Of a stretch of DNA of 64,000 nucleotides, positions 37,640 to 45,486 are shown in pieces (position 1 is the first letter of the stretch; each line of letters starts with the position of its first letter). The notes under the pieces are model-generated. The model was not told the origin of the DNA. It searched no databases and was given only the letters and a program-made list of their open reading frames with translations. Where the stretch lies: contig JAIMKW010000001.1 in the NCBI GenBank assembly GCA_020692215.1, forward strand, positions 966,442 to 1,030,441. The letters run 5' to 3'. The position numbers were made by a program, and so were the translations under genes. This DNA is from Sandarakinorhabdus sp. GTDB taxonomy: Bacteria; Pseudomonadota; Alphaproteobacteria; Sphingomonadales; Sphingomonadaceae.

Positions 37640-38515
37640 TCAGCCAAAGGCCTTCATGCGGCTGATCAGTTCAGCCCAGGGTTCGGGTTTGAAGCCTGTG
37701 GCGTTGCGAAAGCGGGTGGAATCGAGGGATCGGTCGATGGCGGGGCTGTCGGCTGGATCGATCCGGATGTCCTTGTTGTAGCGTTCCGCGATGAGTTGGA
37801 GGAGCGTGTATTTGTCGATCGGCTCCGCGGACAGGTGATAGAGGCCGCGCAAAGCTGGATTGGGCAGCACATGCTGCGCGATCACGCGGGCAATCTCGAC
37901 GGTTGGCAGGCCTGAGAAGATGGCCTTTCGATATCCGGTTGCGGCGCCCTGTTGCGCGAGGAACCAGCAAAGCAGGCTGTGGGATGTGCCGAGTTCATGG
38001 CCGATGATCGATGTCCGCAAGGTGATCGCATTGGAGGCATCCACTTCACCAAGAAGCTTTGTCCTGCCGTAAAGATCTGTTGCGTCGGGGATATCATCTT
38101 CCCTGTACATGCCGCGGGAGCCGGAAAAGACGCAATCCGTGCTGAGGTGGACAAGCCTTGCCCCGGCAGCCGCAGCAAGATGGGCCAGCCTGTGCGGCAA
38201 AATGGAATTGATGGACAGCGCAGACAGCGGGTCCTTTGAGCTTTGCAGCTGTTTCACGAGCCCGACACAGTTCACCAGAACGGTCGGCCGCGTTTCGCCA
38301 ACCAGACGGACGAGCGATTCCGGATTCTCGACATCGATGCCGGGAATGATGGCGCTTCGAACCGCCTCGGGAAGCAGGGATGCAGACCGTTCCGATCGGA
38401 CGGAGCCGAACACCACATGGTTCGTCTCTGTTGCGAAATAGCGCAGAACGGCATTGCCCAGCATGCCCGACGCCCCGACAACAACTATTCGGTGCTGTGT
38501 TTCCATTGCCATCAT
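37640..38515 (-). CDS. RmlD-like SDR reductase for an acetamido-6-deoxy sugar
   Basis: A 291-residue short-chain dehydrogenase of the RmlD (dTDP-4-dehydrorhamnose reductase) group. It shows the NAD(P)-binding VVVGASGMLGNAVLRYF, STDCVFSGSRGMYREDD and the catalytic YxxxK in LYGRTKLLGE. Its place between the 4,6-dehydratase and the 2-epimerase shows it reduces the 4-keto group of the UDP-sugar. It lacks the C-terminal cupin of CapF/FnlB, so it differs from the usual L-FucNAc reductase. An in-frame ATG at 38581 would add 22 residues encoded by a short repeat (separate entry). Confidence 0.85.
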   Translation of the reverse strand: MMAMETQHRIVVVGASGMLGNAVLRYFATETNHVVFGSVRSERSASLLPEAVRSAIIPGIDVENPESLVRLVGETRPTVLVNCVGLVKQLQSSKDPLSALSINSILPHRLAHLAAAAGARLVHLSTDCVFSGSRGMYREDDIPDATDLYGRTKLLGEVDASNAITLRTSIIGHELGTSHSLLCWFLAQQGAATGYRKAIFSGLPTVEIARVIAQHVLPNPALRGLYHLSAEPIDKYTLLQLIAERYNKDIRIDPADSPAIDRSLDSTRFRNATGFKPEPWAELISRMKAFG

Positions 38516-38520
38516 TGTCC

Positions 38521-38580
38521 CCGGGTGCTGCTGTGTTGCCTGTGTAGCTGCGTAGCTGTGTAGCTGTGTTGCCTGTGTCA
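38521..38580. repeat. Imperfect ACACAGCTAC-type repeat before the reductase gene
   Basis: The 60 bp just before the reductase start are made of imperfect copies of TGTGTAGCTG. The 16-mer GCTGTGTTGCCTGTGT occurs twice within it, about 35 bp apart. On the minus strand it is open in frame with the reductase and would encode a Gln/Thr-rich stretch (TQATQLHSYAATQATQQ). Unlike its surroundings it is rich in CA dinucleotides. Confidence 0.75.
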
Positions 38581-38632
38581 TGGGGGAGGCAGGATTTATG
38601 GACTGCCGCTCCCCATGCTCCCAAACATGTTC

Positions 38633-39673
38633 TCAGGCTTCAGGTTCGAGCATTTTGCCTTCCAGCTGCGCACGGATGAAAGGCAGGTTCAGCAATATAT
38701 CCTTTGTCCCTTCAATATCCAGCCGTCTGGTATTGTGCGAATTGTAATCGAGGGATTCCGTAATGCTGCGCTCACCTTCGGAGAAATATTTGCTGTAGTT
38801 CAAGTCTCGCTTGTCCTGAACAATCCTGTAGTAATCGCCCATATCCTGAGCTTCGATCATTTCTTCCCGTGTGAGGAGGGTTTCGTAGAGTTTTTCCCCG
38901 TGCCGGGTTCCGATGACATTGATCGGATGATCTGGCTTTCCGAGGAGTTGCCGCAGGGCTTCTGCAATGTCGCCCACAGTCGAGGCGGGAGCCTTCTGCA
39001 CGAAAATTTCACCGTTGTTGCCATGCGCGAAGGCGTACAACACAAGCTCTACGGCATCCTCCAGGGTCATCATGAAGCGTGTCATGTTGGGATCGGTCAC
39101 CGTTATTGGCTGGCCGTTGCGCAACTGGTTGACGAACAGGGGAATGACCGACCCCCGTGACGCCATCACATTGCCGTATCGGGTGCCGCATATGACGGTC
39201 TTGTCGGGATTGGCACTGCGGGCGGTGGCCACCATGACCTTTTCCATCAACGCCTTGGACATTCCCATCGCGTTGATCGGATAGACAGCCTTGTCGGTCG
39301 AAAGACAGATCACGCGGCTGACGCCGTTGCGGACAGCAGCATCGAGCAGGTTCGATGTGCCCAGAATGTTGGTGCGGACAGCTTCCAGCGGGTAAAATTC
39401 GCAAGAGGGAACCTGCTTCAGGGCGGCGGCATGGAAGATATAATCCACGCCCATGGTGGCAGCAGCGATGCTGCCGGGTTCGCGCACATCCCCGATGATA
39501 TATTTGATTTTTTCGTTCCGATAGCGGGTCCGCATGTCGTCCTGCTTCTTTTCATCGCGCGAAAAGATGCGGATTTCCCGGATGCCGGTATCGAGGAAGC
39601 GGCGCAGCACAGCGTTGCCGAAGGAGCCCGTGCCGCCTGAGATCAGCAGCACCTTGTTGTCGAATGGCGTCAC
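38633..39673 (-). CDS. fnlA: UDP-GlcNAc 4,6-dehydratase/5-epimerase (FnlA/CapE/WbjB type)
   Basis: A 346-residue extended SDR starting UDP-GlcNAc conversion to L-configured 2-acetamido-2,6-dideoxy sugars. The nucleotide motif is LLISGGTGSFGNAVLRRFL; DYIFHAAALKQVPSCEFYP is typical of the FlaA1/CapD group. The catalytic site is STDKAVYPINAMGMSKALM, where Met replaces the usual Tyr of YxxxK, as in CapE/FnlA. GTG 39673 overlaps the TGA of the preceding GT4 gene by 4 nt, so the longer frame is rejected. Followed by reductase and epimerase. Confidence 0.93.
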   Translation of the reverse strand: MTPFDNKVLLISGGTGSFGNAVLRRFLDTGIREIRIFSRDEKKQDDMRTRYRNEKIKYIIGDVREPGSIAAATMGVDYIFHAAALKQVPSCEFYPLEAVRTNILGTSNLLDAAVRNGVSRVICLSTDKAVYPINAMGMSKALMEKVMVATARSANPDKTVICGTRYGNVMASRGSVIPLFVNQLRNGQPITVTDPNMTRFMMTLEDAVELVLYAFAHGNNGEIFVQKAPASTVGDIAEALRQLLGKPDHPINVIGTRHGEKLYETLLTREEMIEAQDMGDYYRIVQDKRDLNYSKYFSEGERSITESLDYNSHNTRRLDIEGTKDILLNLPFIRAQLEGKMLEPEA

Positions 39674-40788
39674 CAGTTTTCCCTTGTCGTCAATGTGTCG
39701 GATGTCAGCAGGCGGATAAGATCGTCCCAGTTTTCCGCATAGGGTGGCTGCTGTTGTGTTGCTCTGTTGGTGCCGAGGGTCGAAGTGCCAGTCCAATAGC
39801 CTTCGGCAGAATTTGCTATGGCATGGGCGTCTCCGGGAGGAAAGAATGTGACGCCATCATAATCGCCGATGGTTTCCCTGGCATAGGGTGCGTCGATGGC
39901 AAGGATGCCGATTCCGTGGGATGCGCCTTCGCTCAGCGGCAGCCCCCAGCTTTCCATCGTGGGGGTGTAGAGCAGCAGATGGTGGGATTTGTAGGCGGCA
40001 TCCAGCGCATCCTTGCCGAGGAAACCGCAAAACCGGATTTCCGGCACATCTGCGGCACTGTGCGCCAGCCGCATCGCATAGGCGCTCTCGGCAGGATCGA
40101 TTGTCAGGGTCAGCTGGAAATCGAGCCCGCGTAGCTTGAGAAGCCTGGCGCCTTCGATTGCCGTTTCGACATCCTTGTGGGCAAGGGCAACCAGCGGCGC
40201 AAAAATCCGCAAGGGGCCCTCGCCGACATCGGGCCTGCGCCAGACCGGTGCCGGCCTTCCCGCATTCAAGGGTTGCGCGACGATGATATTCTTCATGCCG
40301 TATCGGGACCGGAAAGCCTTCCGGCTTGCGTCCTGCTGCACAATGACCCAATCGCGTTTGCGGATGCCAAAGCGGTACACGAGGTCGTAGACGATCCGCT
40401 GAATCCCGAGCTTGGGAAAGGCAAGGAACTGGCGCAGGGGCCAGGGCGCCAGCGGCAGGTTGTGGTGCACATACACAGCGCTCCGATCCGCCCTTATCCT
40501 TGCCGATGCCCCCTGCAGCGAAAAGAACAGCGCGACAGGATTGTTCGCTTCCATCTGGCCCAGCGCGTGCCATTCGAACCACAGGCGATCCAGCCAGGCC
40601 CCCAATCTGGAGGGAACTTGCCGGTATTCGATACGGGGCAGTTCAGGTAGGCCGGAAATATCCCGCGCATAAACAACGGCGTTCCAGCCTGCGGGCATGC
40701 ACGTGTTCATCGCCTGGACGCAATCGATCAGGACTGTCCGCCCCCCCCTGCTTGCGAGGTTGAGGGCATTCACAACAGCGCGTGTCAT
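39670..40788 (-). CDS. Glycosyltransferase family 4
   Basis: A 372-residue GT-B glycosyltransferase. The start is TRAVVNALNLASRGGRTVLI, with an N-terminal glycine-rich loop. The C-terminal domain has GPLRIFAPLVALAHKDVETA, IRFCGFLGKDALDAAYKSHH and the GT4 glutamate motif LYTPTMESWGLPLSEGASHG. No signal or membrane segment. Both ends overlap neighbours by 4 nt (Wzy-like before, dehydratase after), so it sits in the middle of one coupled operon. Sugar specificity unknown. Confidence 0.85.
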   Translation of the reverse strand: MTRAVVNALNLASRGGRTVLIDCVQAMNTCMPAGWNAVVYARDISGLPELPRIEYRQVPSRLGAWLDRLWFEWHALGQMEANNPVALFFSLQGASARIRADRSAVYVHHNLPLAPWPLRQFLAFPKLGIQRIVYDLVYRFGIRKRDWVIVQQDASRKAFRSRYGMKNIIVAQPLNAGRPAPVWRRPDVGEGPLRIFAPLVALAHKDVETAIEGARLLKLRGLDFQLTLTIDPAESAYAMRLAHSAADVPEIRFCGFLGKDALDAAYKSHHLLLYTPTMESWGLPLSEGASHGIGILAIDAPYARETIGDYDGVTFFPPGDAHAIANSAEGYWTGTSTLGTNRATQQQPPYAENWDDLIRLLTSDTLTTRENW

Positions 40789-41996
40789 TCCGGCTGTGGC
40801 CTGTGCAGCCTGTCGGGAAGCCGATAGGTGTTCGAGATCATCATATATGTCACCACCATGAAGAAGAACTCTGGCGTGAAATAATGGCCATCGCGAACAA
40901 GCTTCAGGAGAAATGACACAAGAATTGCCGAGCTGATGGCCTGATTTGCAGGATTGGCAGTTGTCCGGAATTTCCAGATGAAAGCAAACAGAAGGGCGAT
41001 GCCTATCAACCCTTGTTCCGACAGCGTTCTTGCAAAAAGCGAATTGGCGTCCTGCTTGTTCTGGTCGAGATAATCCTCAAGGGCTTCAAGCCCCGTCAGG
41101 CTGCCGATGAACTTTTCGTGGCTGAACCTGTGGCTGCCGAGCCCGCCGCCAACCAGGGGCTGCTCTGCAAAGGCGCTCCAGGCCACCCACAGGTTCGAAA
41201 GAAGCGCATAGGTCGAGAGATTTGCGCCGGCAAAATCGGCTGTTGTGGCAACGCGGGCCGTGTCGTCGATCCGCATCCGGATATCGGGGCTGGCGGCATA
41301 GGCCCCGAACAGCGCCACGCCGCCGAAGAGGATGAGAAGAAGGCGGGTCCACCACTTGCGGCCCACCACGAAGGCAAGCGACAGGCCGAGGCCGATATAG
41401 CCTGTGAGGGATACCGTGAGCAGCATGGCACCGCCAAGGATCGCCGCGCGCACAGGCGCCTTTCGTGCCGTGGCCAGAGCATAGGCCGTCGCCGGCATCA
41501 TGGCGGTTGCATAATGTGCAGGTTCGGCAAAGACACTGCGAAGCCGCCAGAACCCCTCTGTGAGGCCTGTCCATGCGAGAATGGGAAGGCCGGCCAGCGC
41601 CACGAAGACGGCCGCATGGACATAGGTTTCAAACAGCGAGACCGGATCTGATCGCGAATTGGCGAAGAAGATCAGGAAGAAACTGGCAAAGAACCCGATG
41701 CCGATGACCTGCGGAATGGTGGCCGCAAGGATGAGATGCGGCGCGACGATCAGGGTGGCAATGCAGGAAAAGACAAGCCAGGCCCCAAGAACCGCGAGCG
41801 GCTTGACTGGCAGAACAGGCCGTTCTGTCAGGAACAGGATCGCACCGAGCGCCAGAATGACAAACAGATAGGAAAGCCTGAGATCGAAGCCTGCCGTAAC
41901 CTTAAGGCCGCCGGAAAACAGCGATGCGATCGTAAGCGCAGTGATGACGACGCCAACCGGCAGAATGATTGGACGCGCGGGCGCGATGCTTGCCAT
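40785..41996 (-). CDS. Wzy-like polysaccharide polymerase / O-antigen ligase family
   Basis: A 403-residue membrane protein with about ten hydrophobic segments (for example LRLSYLFVILALGAILFL and VALAGLPILAWTGL). A large periplasmic loop contains PLVGGGLGSHRFSHEKFIG, a pattern seen in O-antigen ligase/polymerase (Wzy_C) proteins. In this operon, polymerase of the exopolysaccharide repeat unit is most likely. It begins 5 bp after the Wzz stop. The alternative is a WaaL-type ligase. Confidence 0.8.
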   Translation of the reverse strand: MASIAPARPIILPVGVVITALTIASLFSGGLKVTAGFDLRLSYLFVILALGAILFLTERPVLPVKPLAVLGAWLVFSCIATLIVAPHLILAATIPQVIGIGFFASFFLIFFANSRSDPVSLFETYVHAAVFVALAGLPILAWTGLTEGFWRLRSVFAEPAHYATAMMPATAYALATARKAPVRAAILGGAMLLTVSLTGYIGLGLSLAFVVGRKWWTRLLLILFGGVALFGAYAASPDIRMRIDDTARVATTADFAGANLSTYALLSNLWVAWSAFAEQPLVGGGLGSHRFSHEKFIGSLTGLEALEDYLDQNKQDANSLFARTLSEQGLIGIALLFAFIWKFRTTANPANQAISSAILVSFLLKLVRDGHYFTPEFFFMVVTYMMISNTYRLPDRLHRPQPE

Positions 41997-42001
41997 CTGC
42001 G

Positions 42002-42955
42002 TTATCCAGGGGACGTCTGGCGCGCGAACAGGCGGGATCGGCCGCGCACAAGCACCAGAAGAACACCGATGACGAGGCCGAAGACGATCGAGACGGCCAG
42101 CACCAGAATGGCGTTGGGGCTGGAGGGTTTGTCCGGCGTGCTTGGCGGGCCGAAGGGATCTGCCGCGAAGGGCAGGTTCGAACTGGCCATCATGCGCGTC
42201 TTTTCCTGCTCGGCCAGAGCCTCGACGAGCGTCTGGCGATAATCTGCAACCGTAACCTCGGTGAGTTTGCCGGTGAGGTAGGCGACATAATCATCAGCCC
42301 GTTCAACAGCGCGGGTGCGCAGCAGCGAGTCTCCGGTTTCGTGCAGGGCGGCGAGCAGCTTCTGGCCAAAATCAGGGTCCGGCGTTTCCACGCTGATCAC
42401 GGTCAGCCGCTGGTCACGCGCCTTGGAAACGCCCAGCTCGTTCGAAAGCCAGCGCTGCACCCGGGCCGCATCGGGGGGGCGGTAGCCGCTATCCATGCCC
42501 AGCACAGATTTGATGCCGCGGCTGATCCCGGCGACCGTTCCTGCTGGTTGCTGCCATTGGCGGCGCTGTGCATTCCATTCGCCGGGAAACATCCTTGGCA
42601 GGAGATCGGGATGCGCGCGGACCAGCCGCTCGGCGGATTCGCGTGTCGTGAGCCCCTCGACGAACAGTTCGAACTGGCTGTCGGCATCCGATCCCGGCAC
42701 GTTGATTCCCGCGAGACTGGCAAGGCCTCCGATCCCCGAGGGCAGTCCTGCTGAGCCGGAAACCGGCGTCACGACAAGCGAAGACAGGTAGCGGCGCTCG
42801 GCTGCCTGCAGATACAGGATCGAAAGCAGCAGCATGGCCGCAACAACGGCCGCGATCTGCCACCAGCCGGCCCGCAACACCCCCATGACATCGCCGATCG
42901 CAACCTCGTGCAAAGGCGGCGTATCGGCTGCGACAGGGCGGATATCCTGGTTCAT
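42002..42955 (-). CDS. Wzz-type polysaccharide chain-length regulator
   Basis: A 317-residue inner-membrane protein with one membrane helix near the N-terminus (WWQIAAVVAAMLLLSILYL) and one near the C-terminus (AILVLAVSIVFGLVIGVLLV). The intervening periplasmic coiled part ends in the proline-rich DPFGPPSTPDKPSSP typical of Wzz/PCP proteins just before the second helix. There is no cytoplasmic tyrosine-kinase domain and no Wzc kinase gene nearby. First gene of the minus-strand polysaccharide operon, divergent from the methyltransferase. Confidence 0.88.
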   Translation of the reverse strand: MNQDIRPVAADTPPLHEVAIGDVMGVLRAGWWQIAAVVAAMLLLSILYLQAAERRYLSSLVVTPVSGSAGLPSGIGGLASLAGINVPGSDADSQFELFVEGLTTRESAERLVRAHPDLLPRMFPGEWNAQRRQWQQPAGTVAGISRGIKSVLGMDSGYRPPDAARVQRWLSNELGVSKARDQRLTVISVETPDPDFGQKLLAALHETGDSLLRTRAVERADDYVAYLTGKLTEVTVADYRQTLVEALAEQEKTRMMASSNLPFAADPFGPPSTPDKPSSPNAILVLAVSIVFGLVIGVLLVLVRGRSRLFARQTSPG

Positions 42956-43096
42956 CGGTACACCATCTGCCTTGATCTGCTTTGCGTTTCCCGATTTTGG
43001 GGTAGGCCAATTCCGTAGGAAGCATAAGCCTGCTTGGCAATGGGGACTTGCCGGGCCACCGTGCGGGCCCTAGCGTTCACGCGCCTGGTGGAGGAT

Positions 43097-43819
43097 ATGG
43101 ATTTGTCGGTCGATGTAACCCTGCGGGAGTTTGTTCGCCACAGCCTCCACAGGCTTGGAGTGCTTGAGCCGTTGCGGCGTTTGCGGAGCGGGACGGTCAG
43201 ACGCGGCCTCGGCCAGTCGCTCGAGGAACGCTTCTCCCACATTTACAAGGAAGGCGTGTGGCAGACCTCGCCGGATGCACCCCTGTCGGGTGCAGGTTCC
43301 CACCCAAGCGTAGCCGGCCGGCTGGGTTCCCAGTTGCCGGACCTTGTTCGGGAGCTTGGTATTCGCGAATTTCTGGACGTAGGCTGCGGTGATTTCAGCT
43401 GGATGCGCGATGTTGAACTTGGGTGCAATTACACGGGGATAGACATTGTTCCTGATGTGATAGCGCGCAATGCGGCCGAGCATGGGCGGCCCGATCGGCA
43501 GTTCCGTGCCCTGAACGCAGTTTCGGAGATGTTGCCGGCTGCCGATATGGTGCTGTGCAGGGAAGTGCTTTTTCATCTTTCCTTTCAGGATGCACGCGCG
43601 CTGCTGGCGAATGTGCGGCGCTCGGGTGCGCGGTGGCTCCTGGCGACAACCGACAGCGTTACCCGGTTCAATGCCGATATCGATTCCGGCGATTTTCGCG
43701 TTCTCAACCTGACGCGGGCACCTTTCAACTTCCCCGCGCCGCTCCGCTGGCTGGCAGACGATGCGCTGGTTCCGGACCGTCGGGTTGGCGTCTGGGACGT
43801 TCAGGCGCTTGCCGGTTGA
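43097..43819 (+). CDS. Class I SAM-dependent methyltransferase
   Basis: A 240-residue methyltransferase. The SAM-binding motif I is FLDVGCGDFSWM near residue 95, followed by the acidic end of strand 2 (YTGIDIVPDVIARN) and motif AADMVLCREVLFHLSF near residue 155. I chose ATG 43097 with GGAGG upstream; ATG 43040 and an earlier start are possible. It sits at the edge of the polysaccharide locus, divergent from wzz by 141 bp, so it could modify a sugar or the lipid carrier end, but this is inference. Confidence 0.8.
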   Translation: MDLSVDVTLREFVRHSLHRLGVLEPLRRLRSGTVRRGLGQSLEERFSHIYKEGVWQTSPDAPLSGAGSHPSVAGRLGSQLPDLVRELGIREFLDVGCGDFSWMRDVELGCNYTGIDIVPDVIARNAAEHGRPDRQFRALNAVSEMLPAADMVLCREVLFHLSFQDARALLANVRRSGARWLLATTDSVTRFNADIDSGDFRVLNLTRAPFNFPAPLRWLADDALVPDRRVGVWDVQALAG

Positions 43820-43824
43820 GCGCT

Positions 43825-43849
43825 CTGCCCGCGCCGACAGCGCGGGCAG
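43825..43849. terminator. Bidirectional terminator
   Basis: CTGCCCGCGC (43825-43834) and GCGCGGGCAG (43840-43849) form a perfect 10-bp stem with loop CGACA. It lies between the convergent methyltransferase and aceB genes. A short TTCC follows rather than a long T-run. Confidence 0.75.
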
Positions 43850-43893
43850 TTCCGGTCGCACAGTTCATCACCTGATGTGGCGGCGGGGCCGAC

Positions 43894-45486
43894 CTAGTCC
43901 GCCATGAATCGCCGATAGGCAGGGGTGGTCAGGAAGTCCGGCAGATCGCGCGCTGTCACCAGATCTGACAGGATGGTTGCGGCTTCGGTGTAGTGGCCGG
44001 TTGCAAAGAAATTGTCGCCCACGGCCTCTTTCCAGATGGCGAGCTGCTTCTTGATCTCGTCGTTGATGAGGCCGGCTGTCACCTTGGTGCCATCATCCAG
44101 CGAGACGCCGTGATGGCGCCATTGCCATAGCTGGGCGCGGCTGATTTCGGCGGTGGCTGCATCTTCCATCATGTTGTGCAGCGGAACCGCGCCCTGGCCG
44201 CGCAACCAGGCAGCGATATAGCCGATCGCCACATTCACGTTCATCGCAAGCCCTGCTGCTGTGCGGGTTCCTTCACTGGGGGTTGTCAGGTCTTCGGCGG
44301 TGGCTTTGCCTTCGGGCATCTTTGAAAGCTGGTTTGCGCCCGGCATCAGGCGATCGAACACCTCTTGCGCCACGGCAACGAGGCCGGGGTGGGCGACCCA
44401 TGTGCCATCATGGCCGAGGTTGGCTTCGCGCTCCTTGTCGGCCTTCACGGCGGCGAACGCGGTCTGGTTTCGGGCGTCGTCGTCCTTCACCGGGATGAAG
44501 GCGGACATGCCGCCCATGGCATGGGCGCCGCGACGGTGGCAGGTGCGAACCACATGGGCGGCATATTTCGCCATGAAGGGAACCGCCATCGTCACCTGGG
44601 CGCGATCTGCCAGTATTTTGGAGGGATCGTGCGACAGGCTTTTGATAAAGCTGAAAATATAATCCCAGCGTCCGCAGTTCAGGGCAACGATATGGTCGCG
44701 CAGCTCATACAGGATCTCGTCGGCCATGAAGGCGCCGGGAAGGGTTTCGATCAGCACGGTGGACTTGATGGTGCCCACCGGCAGGCCGAGGATGGACTGG
44801 GCAGTGACGAAGATGTTGTTCCAGAGGCGCGCCTCGAGGTAATGTTCGATCTTTGGAAGGTAGAAATAGGGGCCTGAGCCGTTTTCGATGAGCTTGCGCG
44901 CATTGTGGAAGACATAGAGCCCGAAATCGAAGATCGCGCCTGATACCTCCTCGCCGTCCACGCGCATGTGCGCTTCGGGCAGGTGCCAGCCACGCGGGCG
45001 GCAGATGAGCACCGCTGTCTTGTCGTTGAGCTTGTAGCTCTTTCCCCCGGTGCCAGGGTCGGCCTCGATGCTGATGGTGCGGGCGACGGCGTCCTTCAGG
45101 TTGATCTGGCCGTCCACCACATTGTGCCATGTGGGGGAGGTGGCATCCTCGAGGCAGGCCATAAAGCACTTTGCGCCGGAATTCAGCGCGTTGATGACCA
45201 TCTTGCGGTCGCACGGGCCGGTTATCTCGACGCGGCGATCCTGCAGGTCTGCCGGCGTTCCGCTGATTTTCCAGTCACCATCGCGAACGGATGACGTTTC
45301 GGGCGCGAAATCGATGGTGTTGCCTTGCGCCCACCAATGGCGGCGATCGGCGCGGGCGCGCAGAAGGGATTGGCGCGTCGGTTCATACATCCGGTGCAGG
45401 TGGGCGACGAAGGCCAGCGCTGCATCGGTGAGAACCGCCCGGTATTCTGGCTTCATTTCACCCTTGATTTCGATGCCGGTCATCAT
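43894..45486 (-). CDS. aceB: Malate synthase A
   Basis: A 530-residue malate synthase that condenses glyoxylate and acetyl-CoA, the second step of the glyoxylate shunt. Family features include KCFMACLEDATSPTWHNVVD, LICRPRGWHLPEAHM, NCGRWDYIFSFIKS and GMSAFIPVKDD, followed by DGTWVAHPGLVAVAQEVFD. The ATG at 45486 overlaps the stop of the upstream regulator (ATGATGA context), so both are read from one transcript. Length matches the A-type enzyme (about 530 residues) rather than the longer G-type. Confidence 0.96.
   Translation of the reverse strand: MMTGIEIKGEMKPEYRAVLTDAALAFVAHLHRMYEPTRQSLLRARADRRHWWAQGNTIDFAPETSSVRDGDWKISGTPADLQDRRVEITGPCDRKMVINALNSGAKCFMACLEDATSPTWHNVVDGQINLKDAVARTISIEADPGTGGKSYKLNDKTAVLICRPRGWHLPEAHMRVDGEEVSGAIFDFGLYVFHNARKLIENGSGPYFYLPKIEHYLEARLWNNIFVTAQSILGLPVGTIKSTVLIETLPGAFMADEILYELRDHIVALNCGRWDYIFSFIKSLSHDPSKILADRAQVTMAVPFMAKYAAHVVRTCHRRGAHAMGGMSAFIPVKDDDARNQTAFAAVKADKEREANLGHDGTWVAHPGLVAVAQEVFDRLMPGANQLSKMPEGKATAEDLTTPSEGTRTAAGLAMNVNVAIGYIAAWLRGQGAVPLHNMMEDAATAEISRAQLWQWRHHGVSLDDGTKVTAGLINDEIKKQLAIWKEAVGDNFFATGHYTEAATILSDLVTARDLPDFLTTPAYRRFMAD

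Noticed and set aside
38521..38580. CRISPR-like or transposon-end repeat
   Set aside because: The units are 10-16 bp, imperfect and adjoining; there are no spacers, no cas genes and no transposase nearby.
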